This document shows positions 41,486-50,748 of a stretch of DNA of 64,000 nucleotides, piece after piece. The notes under the pieces were generated by a model. It made no database searches. It saw only the letters and a list, made by a program, of their open reading frames with translations, and was not told where the DNA came from. The translations under genes and the position numbers were made by a program. How positions within the stretch are numbered: the first letter of the stretch is position 1; each line of letters starts with the position of its first letter. The stretch comes from Deltaproteobacteria bacterium (GTDB taxonomy: Bacteria > Myxococcota_A > UBA9042 > PHBI01). The DNA is taken from positions 37,431 to 101,430 of the forward strand of contig WYBB01000010.1 of NCBI GenBank assembly GCA_011526585.1. The letters are read 5' to 3'.

Positions 41486-44400
41486 TCAGCGCGCCGGCTC
41501 GAGCCGGATCGGCGCGTCGAATCCGCGGATTACGGCGCCGATCTCGCGCCTGAAAGAATCGTATTCCGACGGGTCTACGCGGCCGGGCGCGACCACGACG
41601 CGACGCGTCACGATGAGGGTGGCCGGCGGCGCGCCCCCGGGCGAGGTGGCGCTCGTCTGCGTGAGGCGCGTCGGGCGTGCTGCGTCGCGGCCGAAGGCGA
41701 CGTCGGGCGGTGGGACGAAGCGCAGGTGGGGGGGCGCGGACAGGGTCAGGGTGACGCGCTCGGACAGCGGCAGGAGGCGCAGCGGGGTGAGACGCTTGTC
41801 CGAGGAGACGAGCTGGGCGAGCTCGACCACGCCCGCGAAGTCGGCGTGCACCAGCGTCTTGAGCGGGCGCCGCACGACGAGCGCGGGGCCGTCGCGCTCG
41901 GCGTAGCCGGGGATCTCGACGTCGAGACGCCAGCGCATCGGGCGGCTCGCCTCGTCGGCGTCGTGGACTTCGTAGTCGAGGAGGCGGGCGCCGAGCGCGA
42001 GCGACGCGAGCCACTGCTCGAAGAGGATGCGGCGGCGCGCCTCGTCCTGCGCGAGCCAGGCCTGGCGGAGCGGGGAGGCGGCGGCGCCGTGGGCGGTCCC
42101 GACGAGGGTGCCGCGCGCGTGTCCGTCGGCGTCGATGTGCAGCGTGAGCTCGCTCTCGAAGCTGGGGCGCGTCGGCGCGGACGGCAGGGTGACGAAGGGT
42201 GGGCTCGCGGGCGGGCGAGGCGGCAGGTCGACGCCGTCGGGCACGGGCGGGACGAGGCAGGTGGCCCCGCCGAGCTCGGGGGGGAGGTCGCCGGGCGGCG
42301 TGTAGGGGCGCGCGGGATCGAAGAGCGCGCCGTCGGTAGAGGCGACGATCGGGTAGAAGAAGCGGTTGGCGTTCGGGGTGGGCTGGGCGGCGTCCTCGGG
42401 GCGGCCGTCGCGCTCGGGCGCGCAGAGGAGGAGGCGCGCCTCGGCGGAGCGCGCGCGCAGGAGCGCCCACAGGACGAGCGCGCGGTTGCCCTTGCGGGTG
42501 GCGATGGCGGCCTCGGCGGCGGTCTCGAAGGTGTTGAGCTGCTCCTGGTCGGTGACCTCCTTCTTGACCCAGGCGAAGGCGGCCGCCGCCGGGTCGCGCT
42601 CGCGGGAAAAGCGCGCGGAGAGCTCGAGGAGGCGCGGGCCGGGGTGCGCGAGCTGATGCAGGCGCGAGGCATAGGCGCGCGCGATGCGGCGCCAGGCGGC
42701 GTCGTTGCGCTCGGCGGGTGGCTCGTCGGCGCGCACGACGCGCACGTCGGTGAAGGGAAAGAAGCTGCGCGTCGAAACCGCGAGCGGCTCGCGCGCGATC
42801 GGGGTGAGGCGCGAGAGGCGCCAGGCGATCATCTGACCGCCGGTGGGGGTCGCGGAGCGCGCGGGCGCGGGCGCGGCGCCGAAGCCGGTGAGCGCGAGGT
42901 CGAGGCCGGCGTGGGTGGTGATCGCCTGGTCGAGCTCGAAGATCGGGGCACCCCAGGCCGCGAAGCTGACGCCGGTCAGGTAGCCGCCCTCGGAGGGGAA
43001 GACGCGGCTGCGCGAGACCCAGGCGATCTCGAGCGCGTCGCCGGGCTGGAGCTCGGGGAAGCTCAGCTCGGCCTTGCCCTCGGTGCGCTCGGGCTCGAGC
43101 ACGCGGCCGTCGGCCTTGAGCGTGCGCGCGACGAGCAGGCGCGCGTCGTCGGGCGGGCGCACGTCGCCGAGCGCGTCGGCGCCCTGCTTGGTCTGCACGA
43201 GGCGCACGCGGTGCACGAGCTCGAGGGTGGAGCCGTCGGCGCGCACGTCGATGCGCGCGCGGTCGAGCAGGTTGACGACCGGGAACGAGGCCCAGCTCGC
43301 GCCCTCGGGCGAGGCGACGAAGGCGTCGAAGCGGCGGACGAGCGCGCGCCCGTCCTCGAGGGTATCGAACGGCTCCGGGGTGCCGTCGAGATGGTGGAGC
43401 AGGCTCTCGAGCGGGGCGTAGTCCGGGTGGGCGGCGAGCGCGGCGCGGATCGCCGCGCGGGCGCGCTCGAGGTCGCCGGCCTGGAGCGCGATGCGCACGC
43501 GCTCGGCCAGCGCCCAGCCGTCGTGCGGGCGGCGCGCGAGGAAGGCGTCGACCACCGCGACGGCGGCGGCGAGATCGGGTTGGCGTCGCAGGCCGCCGAC
43601 CCCGTCGCGGAGAGCGGTGTGGCGCTGGGGCTCGACGGCGAAGGCCTCGAGCGCGAGCGGCGGGCGCACATCGCCGCGATCGGCGAGGAGCTCGTAGAGA
43701 CGCGTGGCGCCGGAGCCGGGGAAACGCCGCTCGAGGAGCTCGGCGAGCTCGGCGGCGCGCTCGACGCGGCCGAAGGCGCGATAGAGATCGACGAGCTCCT
43801 GGAGGATGCGCGGGCTGACCTCGGCGCGCGGGCGGAGCGCGTCGGCGATGGCGAGGGCCTCGACCTCCCAGCCGCGCTCGCGGTAGAGATCGAGGAGCTC
43901 GAGCGCGGTGCGGGCGTCGCGCGGCGCGGGCTGGGCGCCGGCCGGATCGGCGCCGGCGTCGGACACGGGAGCGAGGAGCGCGAGTGCGCGGTCGAAGCGA
44001 TCCTCGTCGCGCTCGAGGCGCGCGAGGCCACGACGCGCGACGGGGTTGTCGGGGTCGACGGCGAGCACGCGCTCGTAGCGGCGGCGAGCGGCCTGGCGGC
44101 GCGCGGGCACGGGCACGACGAGGTCGCCCATCGCCAGGCGGGCGGCGAGCAGATCGAGCACGATGTGGGGGCCGAAGCTCTCTTCGAGCGCGGCCTGGCG
44201 CGCGCGCGCGTCGTCCGGATCCCAGCGCGGGCGGGAGAGGCGCTCTTCGAGGGCGAGCACGGCGGCGATGGCGGCGCGGGCGTCACCGGGCGCGAGCGCG
44301 CCGGGGGCGGGTGAAGGCGCGGGCGGGTGCACCGTCACGGCGGCGGGAGGTAGCGCGGGGGGCATGAGCTCGGAGAGCTGCACGCGAAAGAAGCCGCGCC

Positions 44401-45394
44401 CGTCGTGGGTCGCGAGCTTGGTCGTGAGGCGGTGCGCGCCGGCGGGCAGATCGACGACGGCGACCTGGAGCCAGGACGCGGTCGGTAGCGCGCGCGAGAC
44501 GATGGGCACCCCGTCGATGAAGAGGGCGCAGGCGCGGTTGCATTCGAGGCGCAGGACGACGCGGCGCGCGGCCGGCGAAGGGGGGAGCGCGGCCTCGGCG
44601 AAGCCGACCCCGCCGGTGCGCGGCAGATCGAAGAAGGTGACCTCGCCGTCGCTGAAGGTCTCGTCGGTCGTCGGCACGGCGACGAGATCCCAGTCGAGCC
44701 CGGTCGTCTCGTGTGCGGCGAGCGGGCGCGTCTCCGGGCCGAGCGGGCTCAGGAAGTCGAGCGAGGGGGCGTCGCCCCAGGGCGCGGAGAGCCGCCACTC
44801 GAGGAGATAGCCGGCGCGCTCGGAGGCGGCGCGCGCGGCGGCGGGACCGGCGCGCAGACGCTCGGCGGTGACCAGCTCGCGGCGGGCCAGCGCGCGCACC
44901 TCTTCCCAGGCGTCGCCCGGGCGTTCGGCGAGGCGCTCGAGCGCGGCGCGCAGCTCGGGGGAGGCGGGGTCACGCCCGTCCAGGCGGGCCCAGGCGCGGG
45001 CGGACTCGGGCACCAGCCGCGCGGCGACCTGCGGGTCGGCGGTCGCGAGCAGGACCGGCACGAGGGAGGCGAGCGGGCGCTCGAGCTCGCCCAGCGCGTC
45101 GGAGGCGACGATCAGCGCAAAGAGCGCACGCGCGGCCGCGGGGCTCTCGGGAGGCGTTGCGCTGAGCGCCTGCTCGGCCAGGTCGGCGGCCGCCTCGGGG
45201 TCGCTCGCGGCGATGAGCACGAGCTCGGCGCGCGCATGCGGCGGCAGGTCCCCGGCATCCGCGAGCGCGCCGCGCCAGGACGGCGAGGCGCAGGCGGCGA
45301 GCGCGAGCGCGGAGAGGATCGCGGCGAGCACCGAAGGGGCTGCACGCACGGCCGTCGAGCTCGCCTTCCGCCTCAAGATGCGCGGCCTTTTCAA
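41486..45394 (-). CDS. Large lipoprotein with TPRs, DUF3857 and degenerate transglutaminase domain
   Basis: About 1302 residues. Lipoprotein signal (lipobox LAAC near 34), helical region, then a beta domain with VVLRLECNRACALFIDGVPI (near 270-290). TPR-like helices run from about 390 to 680. A DUF3857-type domain (DRARIDVRADGSTLELVHRV to GDALEIAWVSRSRVF) covers about 710-830. A transglutaminase-fold region follows (near 1000), but the usual catalytic Cys position reads KGNRALVLWALLRAR and the usual His region reads RFFYPIV, so it is probably inactive. The beta-rich C-terminus is DUF3858-like. The TTG start overlaps the stop of the HAD nucleotidase gene (TTGA); an internal GTG (codon 16) is an alternative. 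Likely a periplasmic or outer-membrane scaffold. Confidence 0.85.
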   Translation of the reverse strand: MKRPRILRRKASSTAVRAAPSVLAAILSALALAACASPSWRGALADAGDLPPHARAELVLIAASDPEAAADLAEQALSATPPESPAAARALFALIVASDALGELERPLASLVPVLLATADPQVAARLVPESARAWARLDGRDPASPELRAALERLAERPGDAWEEVRALARRELVTAERLRAGPAAARAASERAGYLLEWRLSAPWGDAPSLDFLSPLGPETRPLAAHETTGLDWDLVAVPTTDETFSDGEVTFFDLPRTGGVGFAEAALPPSPAARRVVLRLECNRACALFIDGVPIVSRALPTASWLQVAVVDLPAGAHRLTTKLATHDGRGFFRVQLSELMPPALPPAAVTVHPPAPSPAPGALAPGDARAAIAAVLALEERLSRPRWDPDDARARQAALEESFGPHIVLDLLAARLAMGDLVVPVPARRQAARRRYERVLAVDPDNPVARRGLARLERDEDRFDRALALLAPVSDAGADPAGAQPAPRDARTALELLDLYRERGWEVEALAIADALRPRAEVSPRILQELVDLYRAFGRVERAAELAELLERRFPGSGATRLYELLADRGDVRPPLALEAFAVEPQRHTALRDGVGGLRRQPDLAAAVAVVDAFLARRPHDGWALAERVRIALQAGDLERARAAIRAALAAHPDYAPLESLLHHLDGTPEPFDTLEDGRALVRRFDAFVASPEGASWASFPVVNLLDRARIDVRADGSTLELVHRVRLVQTKQGADALGDVRPPDDARLLVARTLKADGRVLEPERTEGKAELSFPELQPGDALEIAWVSRSRVFPSEGGYLTGVSFAAWGAPIFELDQAITTHAGLDLALTGFGAAPAPARSATPTGGQMIAWRLSRLTPIAREPLAVSTRSFFPFTDVRVVRADEPPAERNDAAWRRIARAYASRLHQLAHPGPRLLELSARFSRERDPAAAAFAWVKKEVTDQEQLNTFETAAEAAIATRKGNRALVLWALLRARSAEARLLLCAPERDGRPEDAAQPTPNANRFFYPIVASTDGALFDPARPYTPPGDLPPELGGATCLVPPVPDGVDLPPRPPASPPFVTLPSAPTRPSFESELTLHIDADGHARGTLVGTAHGAAASPLRQAWLAQDEARRRILFEQWLASLALGARLLDYEVHDADEASRPMRWRLDVEIPGYAERDGPALVVRRPLKTLVHADFAGVVELAQLVSSDKRLTPLRLLPLSERVTLTLSAPPHLRFVPPPDVAFGRDAARPTRLTQTSATSPGGAPPATLIVTRRVVVAPGRVDPSEYDSFRREIGAVIRGFDAPIRLEPAR

Positions 45395-46854
45395 CGCGCC
45401 AGCTCGTGCGACATGCGGTCGCGCGGCGAGCGAAAGTAGAACGATGGCGAGTAGTTACGGAAGTTGCTGACGCGCCCGGTGTAGACGCAGGCGTAGTCCT
45501 CGACCTGCGCGCCGAAGGCGCTGAGCTCGGCGCGGTCGCGGAAGAGCTGCCCCCAGGCCGGGTTGAAGTGGTGCGAGATGCGCTCCTCGAGGGCCTGGGC
45601 GCGCTGCTGCAGCTCCTTGAGCTGCCCGTTGAGATCGGTGTTGCGGATGCCGTCGCGCGCGAGCGCCGAGCGGTCGAGCTCGAGCTGGAAGGCGACCTCC
45701 TCGACGCGGTCGAGCTCGTCGATCTCGGGCTGCAGTGCGAGCGTGTTCTCGAGCTCGCGCTCGAGCTCGGGGATCACCATGGCGGTGCGCCACGAGGTCG
45801 AGCGCTTCGAGCGCAGGATGTCGCCGTAGATGTGGTCACCGACGTAGAGCACGTCGTCGCCGACGAGCCCGGCGAGCCGCGAGAGCTCCTGGAAGTTGCC
45901 GCCGACGTACATGCCGCCGCGGCGCAGCTGCGTCGCCGGCTCGCTCGCGATCTGCATCTGATCGTCGACCTCGAGGAACGGCTCCTCGCTGCCGAAGAAC
46001 ATCGGCTTCTTCGCCGAGGTGATCACCAGGTCGAAGTAGTCGCGCCAGCTCGGGTACGCCGTGTGCGCGCCCTCGAAGAGGAAGCGCATCACCGCTTCGG
46101 TATAGTGCGGCTCGGAGTTGGTGAGCAGGAAGATGCGCTTGCCGGCCGAGCGGAAGCGGTGGAGCGTGTCGGCCAGGGCCGGGTCGCGCCGGATGTAGCG
46201 CGGCACGTCGGCCAGGATGCGCGCCTTGAGGGTGCCGTCGCGGTGCAGCTCGTCCATCGCCTCGCGCAGATCGCGCCAGAGCCGCTCGAATGAGCCGTGC
46301 GGGGCGTCGCTGGCGGACGAGCCGTGGAGCTGGTCGACGAGCTGACAGTACAGGCTGATCTCGGGCAGCGAGAAGAGCGTGTCGACCATCATGATCGACG
46401 CGTCGGCGGGCGAGAGCTTGCGGTTGGTGTAGATCTGCTTGCGCAGCTCGCGGTCGAGCGGCCCTGCGCCATGCCACACGCGCCCGACGAAGCGATGGGA
46501 GTCCATCTTGAAGACGTTGCCGTGCGCCATGTCGACGGCGAGCCCGCGGATGGCGAAGCCCGGCTGATACTTCGCCTCCAGCACCGCGCGCGGGTAGTCG
46601 TAGCGCTCGGCCAGGCGCTCGAGCACCATCTCGGCCTGCAGGTGCTCCATGGACTCCTCGTAGATCGCGAGGGTGTAGTCCATGTCGAAGCCGACGTGCC
46701 GGATGCGGTCGAGGCGCAGGTTGCGGTTGCAGAAGACCCGACGTGGGTACGGGATGCGCGATTCGGGGGCGACGACGACCATCGGATCCGAGCGGGTAAC
46801 ATGCTGGCCGAAGCGGCACAAGCCGAAGCACCTGGCGCCAAACACGCGCGCCAC
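45391..46854 (-). CDS. HAD-IG family 5'-nucleotidase
   Basis: About 487 residues, cytoplasmic. VFCNRNLRLDRIRHVGFDMDYTL carries the HAD motif I DMDYT (Asp57, Asp59). Motif II is LLTNSEPHY, and motif IV is VGDHIYGDI. These and the family-wide sequence match the HAD-IG purine 5'-nucleotidases related to eukaryotic NT5C2, which dephosphorylate IMP and GMP. Active-site residues are intact. The C-terminal region has a helical coil (ELERELENTLALQPEIDELDRV). The start is uncertain: a GTG 7 nt after AGGA was chosen; the ATG 72 nt further in also fits the family. It is coupled by a TTGA overlap to the large lipoprotein gene. Confidence 0.88.
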   Translation of the reverse strand: MARVFGARCFGLCRFGQHVTRSDPMVVVAPESRIPYPRRVFCNRNLRLDRIRHVGFDMDYTLAIYEESMEHLQAEMVLERLAERYDYPRAVLEAKYQPGFAIRGLAVDMAHGNVFKMDSHRFVGRVWHGAGPLDRELRKQIYTNRKLSPADASIMMVDTLFSLPEISLYCQLVDQLHGSSASDAPHGSFERLWRDLREAMDELHRDGTLKARILADVPRYIRRDPALADTLHRFRSAGKRIFLLTNSEPHYTEAVMRFLFEGAHTAYPSWRDYFDLVITSAKKPMFFGSEEPFLEVDDQMQIASEPATQLRRGGMYVGGNFQELSRLAGLVGDDVLYVGDHIYGDILRSKRSTSWRTAMVIPELERELENTLALQPEIDELDRVEEVAFQLELDRSALARDGIRNTDLNGQLKELQQRAQALEERISHHFNPAWGQLFRDRAELSAFGAQVEDYACVYTGRVSNFRNYSPSFYFRSPRDRMSHELAR

Positions 46855-46901
46855 TGACAATTCCTGTTGCGGAGCCGCGCCGGCGACGCCACCTTGGACG
46901 C

Positions 46902-47789
46902 ATGCCGCACGCCGCGCGCTCCCTGCCCTCCATCGCCGTCGCCGCGTTCGTCGCTGCCACGCCGAGCGCGTGCAGCGCCAGCGACGGGCTCATCCCCGAG
47001 CGCACCTTTACCGCGCCGCTGTCCGAGCTGAGCGGCCTCGCCGTGCGGGAGACCGCCGCGGGGATCGAGCTGCTCGCCGTCGGCGACGAGGACGACGCGG
47101 TCACGATCATCGCGACGCGCGACGGCGTGCCGGACACGAGCCGCACCCGACGCCTCGCCATGCCGTGGCCGCCGACCGGCGGTGGCTCGGACTTCGAGGC
47201 GGTGACGACCGACGCCGACGGCCGACTCTGGCTCCTGGCGGAGCGCGGGGAGATCATCGTCGTCGCGCTCGACGGTGACGCGGTGCGCGAGGTCTCGCGC
47301 CGCGCGATCGAGGTCCCCCCGGATCACCCGCTGCACGCGGCGTGGAGGAGCACGCCGAAGGCGCGCGCCGAGGGCCTCGTGCTCCTCCCCGGGCCGGAGC
47401 GCGCGCGCGTCTTCATCACCAAGCAGTCCGAGCCCGCGGCGTTGATCGAGCTGCGCGAGGAAGCGACGCGCTTCGTCGCAGCGCGCCACCACCTGCTCGG
47501 CGACATGGACGACGCCAGCGACCTCGCTCGCGCCGGGGACACCCTCTACGTGATCGGCGCCGCCTCGCAGAAGATCTGCGCGTTGCCGATCCCCGACCTC
47601 GCAACCCCGGCGACCATCCCCTGCGCGCGCACGGTCTCCCTGCCGGGCGAGCTCGGCGGCAAGAAGGCGCGCTGGGAGGGGCTCGCGCTCCTGCCCGGCG
47701 GCCGCCTCGTCGCGGGCGTCGACCGCAAGAAGACCGATCGCGACAACCTCGCGCTCTTCCCCGCGCTCACCGATGAGGGCCCGCGCTGA
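46902..47789 (+). CDS. Secreted propeller-like protein (SdiA-regulated / phytase-esterase-like)
   Basis: 295 residues with a signal peptide and a possible lipobox (PSAC, Cys24). The mature part has propeller-type strands: LSGLAVRETAAG, DFEAVTTDADGRLWLLAER, AEGLVLLPGPERARVFITK, ASDLARAGDTLYVIG, WEGLALLPGGRLVAGVD. This pattern is that of SdiA-regulated or esterase-like phytase-fold proteins, which lack proven enzyme activity in many cases. It overlaps the start of the flavoprotein fusion (TGATG) and may help present a substrate to it or be only co-expressed. Confidence 0.75.
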   Translation: MPHAARSLPSIAVAAFVAATPSACSASDGLIPERTFTAPLSELSGLAVRETAAGIELLAVGDEDDAVTIIATRDGVPDTSRTRRLAMPWPPTGGGSDFEAVTTDADGRLWLLAERGEIIVVALDGDAVREVSRRAIEVPPDHPLHAAWRSTPKARAEGLVLLPGPERARVFITKQSEPAALIELREEATRFVAARHHLLGDMDDASDLARAGDTLYVIGAASQKICALPIPDLATPATIPCARTVSLPGELGGKKARWEGLALLPGGRLVAGVDRKKTDRDNLALFPALTDEGPR

Positions 47790-50737
47790 TGCCGTCGATC
47801 ACCCGCTTCCCGCGTGCCAGCGCCGACCAGCTCAGCGACAGCCGCCCCTTCCGTCCCGCCACCGTCGGCGTCGTCGGCGACGGCGTCGAGGGCCTGCTCG
47901 CGGCGCTCGCGCTCAAGGAGTGGCGCCCCGAGCTCGCCGTCAGCATCGTGCCCGTGCCCGACCCCGCCCCGAGGAGCCCCGCGCTCGCCAGCACGCCGCC
48001 GCTCGTCGCCTTCCTCACCGGCTTTCTCGGCCTCGACCCGCTGGTGATCGATCGCGTCGCGCGCCCGACGCTGAGCCTCGGCACGCGCTTCGAGTGGGGC
48101 GAGACCCCCGACGCCGGCTTCAACCAGGCCTTCGCGCGCGGCGACATCGCTGATGCCCAGGCCCACGATGGCCACCTGCGGCGCTACACCGTCGCCTCCC
48201 AGCTGATGAACGCCGAGCGCCTGCCCTTCGTGCGCCTCGGCGGTCGCACCATGCCGCTCATCAAGGACACGCCATTTTCCTGGAGCTTCGAGCGCGCCCT
48301 CTTCGAGGAGCTCCTGCGAGAACGCGCCCGGGCGGTCGGCATCACCCGCGTGAGCGCGCCGCTGACCGACGTCGAGGCGCGTGAAGGCGACCGCATCGAG
48401 CGCGCGCTGACCGCCGACGGTTCCGTGCTGCGCTTCGATCTATGGGTCGACGCCAGCGGCCCCGACGCCCTGCTCGTCGGTCGCGCCCTCGACGTGCCAT
48501 GGCACGGCTTCGAGTCCTCGCTGCCGACCGACGGCGCGATCTACGCCACCCGGGAAAACGGCGGCGATCCGCGCCCCTACACGCGCGTCGCCACGCTCGC
48601 GCACGGCTTCTCGATCACCATCGCGCAGCGCACCCACGATGTCCTCGGCTACGTCTACGGGGCCGCCTTCGTCGACGAAGCAGGCGCCAGGCGCGAGCTC
48701 GAGGCGCGCTACCCCGACCTCGCCTTCACCACGGCGGAGCGCTTCCGTCCCGGGCGCCGCGCCACCTTCGCATGCGGCAACGTCGTCGCGATCGGCGACA
48801 GCTTCGCGCGCGTCGATCCGCTCGCGTCGCGCGGGCTGCAGATGACCCTGCACGCCATCCTCGAGCTCATCGAGCTCTGCCAGAGCGGCGGCCACGACCT
48901 GGCGCAGGCCGAGCTGCGCCTCGCCGAGCGGTGGGTTCACCTGCGCTGGTACGAGGCCCTGCTCTACCGCTTCAACCGCCGCGTCGACTCGCCCTTCTGG
49001 CGTCACGCGCACCTGACGATCGACTGGTCCGGCCTCGAGTCCACGGTGCGCGATTTCCTCGAGCACGGCCCGCTCTCGAACCGGCGACCCGGCGGTCACG
49101 GGGAGGCCGCTGCGGACGCCGAGCTCGCCGAGCTGGCGACCGTCGGCCCCGACGCGATCGACCTCGCGCTGCTCGGGCAAGGCGTCTCGCCGCGCGTGCT
49201 CGCCCCGAAGACCGGCGCGCGCGACTGGCAGGAGCTCATGGCGATGCGCGAGGCCATGGTCGCGCACGCCCTGCCGCAGCGCGAGTGCTGGCGCGAGCTC
49301 GCCACGCGCGAGACGTGGCTCGGCGTGATCGGCGATCCCACGAGCTGGTGCCACGCGCTCACCACGGCGCTGACCCGGCGCTGGCCGACGCGCGGTCGCT
49401 CCCAGGCCGCGCTGACCTCGCTGGCGCGCGAGCTCGGCGTGCCGGCGCTCTCGCGGCGCGAGGCGGCCCGCATGGCCGACGAGTTCCCGGCGAGCCCCAA
49501 CATCGACTTCGGCAAGTTCATCAAGCGCGTGCCCGAGCTCGTGCTGCGCCCGAAGGATCAGGGCCAGCTCTCCGAGTGCCTGCACCTGTGCGTGGCGCGC
49601 AACCTGCCGATGCGCATCCGCGCCGCCGGCCACTCCTCGGGCGGACAGACCCTCGCCGACGAAGGCGCGGTGATCGATCTACGCTGGCTCAAGCGCATCA
49701 TCGCCGACGACGGCCAGCGCGTGCGCGTCGAGAGCGGCCTGTGGTGGCTCGAGCTCTGCACGCACCTGCGCTCCTCCGGCCGCCGCCCGCCGATCCTCAT
49801 CGACAACTGGCGCACCAGCGTCGGCGGCACGCTCGCCGTCGGCGGCTTCGGCGACACCAGCCACCGCGACGGCCTGCAGATCGCCAGCGTGCGCGAGCTG
49901 GTGCTCATGACCCTCGACGGCACCCGCCAGCGCGTACGCCCCGGCGACGACCTCTTCGACTGGTCGCTCGCCGGCTGCGGTCAGCTCGGCGTCATCACCG
50001 AGGTCGTGCTCGACACGGTCACGCGCGGCTACGACCTCGACGCGCGCGTGCTCGCCTGGCCGTCGCTCGAACGCTTCCTCGACGACATGCGCCTCGTCGT
50101 GCACGAGCGGCGCTTCGACTGGCTGCGCGCGCGGCTGACCTGGGCGCCGGGCGTGCCGGTCGCCGCCGCCGCCGGCCACACCTCCGACGGGGCCACGCGC
50201 GCGCACGACTTCACCGGCCTCGGCGCGAGCCTCGGCGCCCGCGACACGGTCGACCTCTTCGCGAAGAGCGTCGAACCCCCCGACCCACGCTGGGCGTTCG
50301 CCTCACCCGGCGTCGAGGTGATCCTGCCCGTCGATCCCATCGGCATCGCCGGCGCGCACGCCATCGCGCGGCGCGTCGTCGAGATCGGCCTCGCGCCCTA
50401 CCTGCCGAACGGTTCGTCGATCATGGTGCTGCCCGGCGGCGACGCGCTGCGCTTCCCGATGGCGCCCCTGCCGCCGAGCGAGCTCGCGATGATGGTCGCG
50501 ATCCGCCCCGAGCTGCCCCTTTCCGAGGTCCCGCGCTTCCTGCCGGCGCTGCGCGCGATCGCCGATCTCGCGCTCGAGCACGGCGGCCGCATCTACATCA
50601 TGGGCCTCGCCCCGACCCGTCCGGATTGGCTGCAGGTGCAGCTCGGCCAGGAGCGCCATCAGCGTCTCGTCGCGCTCAAGCGCAAGTGGGACCCGGACGG
50701 ATTGCTCAACCCGGGCCTGCTCGCTCCGACCGCCTGA
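47789..50737 (+). CDS. Fusion of halogenase-like flavoprotein and VAO-family FAD oxidase
   Basis: 982 residues in two enzyme halves, no signal peptide. Residues 25-470 resemble flavin-dependent tryptophan halogenases: VGVVGDGVEGLLAALAL (FAD fold) and VVAIGDSFARVDPLASRGL. Two key halogenase features are changed. The lysine of the K-L-G-I motif is Ser96 (PTLSLGT), and the W-x-W-x-I-P region reads GFSITIAQR. Residues 575-982 form a VAO/PCMH-type oxidase: RIRAAGHSSGGQTL with His615 placed for covalent FAD attachment as in cytokinin dehydrogenases, GGTLAVGGFGDTSHRDG, GQLGVITEVVL and the terminal KWDPDGLLNPG. Likely two oxidation steps on one substrate, in the cytoplasm. The substrate is unknown. 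No nonribosomal or polyketide genes are near. Confidence 0.85.
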   Translation: MPSITRFPRASADQLSDSRPFRPATVGVVGDGVEGLLAALALKEWRPELAVSIVPVPDPAPRSPALASTPPLVAFLTGFLGLDPLVIDRVARPTLSLGTRFEWGETPDAGFNQAFARGDIADAQAHDGHLRRYTVASQLMNAERLPFVRLGGRTMPLIKDTPFSWSFERALFEELLRERARAVGITRVSAPLTDVEAREGDRIERALTADGSVLRFDLWVDASGPDALLVGRALDVPWHGFESSLPTDGAIYATRENGGDPRPYTRVATLAHGFSITIAQRTHDVLGYVYGAAFVDEAGARRELEARYPDLAFTTAERFRPGRRATFACGNVVAIGDSFARVDPLASRGLQMTLHAILELIELCQSGGHDLAQAELRLAERWVHLRWYEALLYRFNRRVDSPFWRHAHLTIDWSGLESTVRDFLEHGPLSNRRPGGHGEAAADAELAELATVGPDAIDLALLGQGVSPRVLAPKTGARDWQELMAMREAMVAHALPQRECWRELATRETWLGVIGDPTSWCHALTTALTRRWPTRGRSQAALTSLARELGVPALSRREAARMADEFPASPNIDFGKFIKRVPELVLRPKDQGQLSECLHLCVARNLPMRIRAAGHSSGGQTLADEGAVIDLRWLKRIIADDGQRVRVESGLWWLELCTHLRSSGRRPPILIDNWRTSVGGTLAVGGFGDTSHRDGLQIASVRELVLMTLDGTRQRVRPGDDLFDWSLAGCGQLGVITEVVLDTVTRGYDLDARVLAWPSLERFLDDMRLVVHERRFDWLRARLTWAPGVPVAAAAGHTSDGATRAHDFTGLGASLGARDTVDLFAKSVEPPDPRWAFASPGVEVILPVDPIGIAGAHAIARRVVEIGLAPYLPNGSSIMVLPGGDALRFPMAPLPPSELAMMVAIRPELPLSEVPRFLPALRAIADLALEHGGRIYIMGLAPTRPDWLQVQLGQERHQRLVALKRKWDPDGLLNPGLLAPTA

Positions 50738-50748
50738 GCCGCCTCACG

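Noticed and set aside
41453..44314. 953-codon plus-strand open frame
   Set aside because: Antisense shadow of the DUF3857 lipoprotein; Gly/Arg/Glu-rich with no motif.
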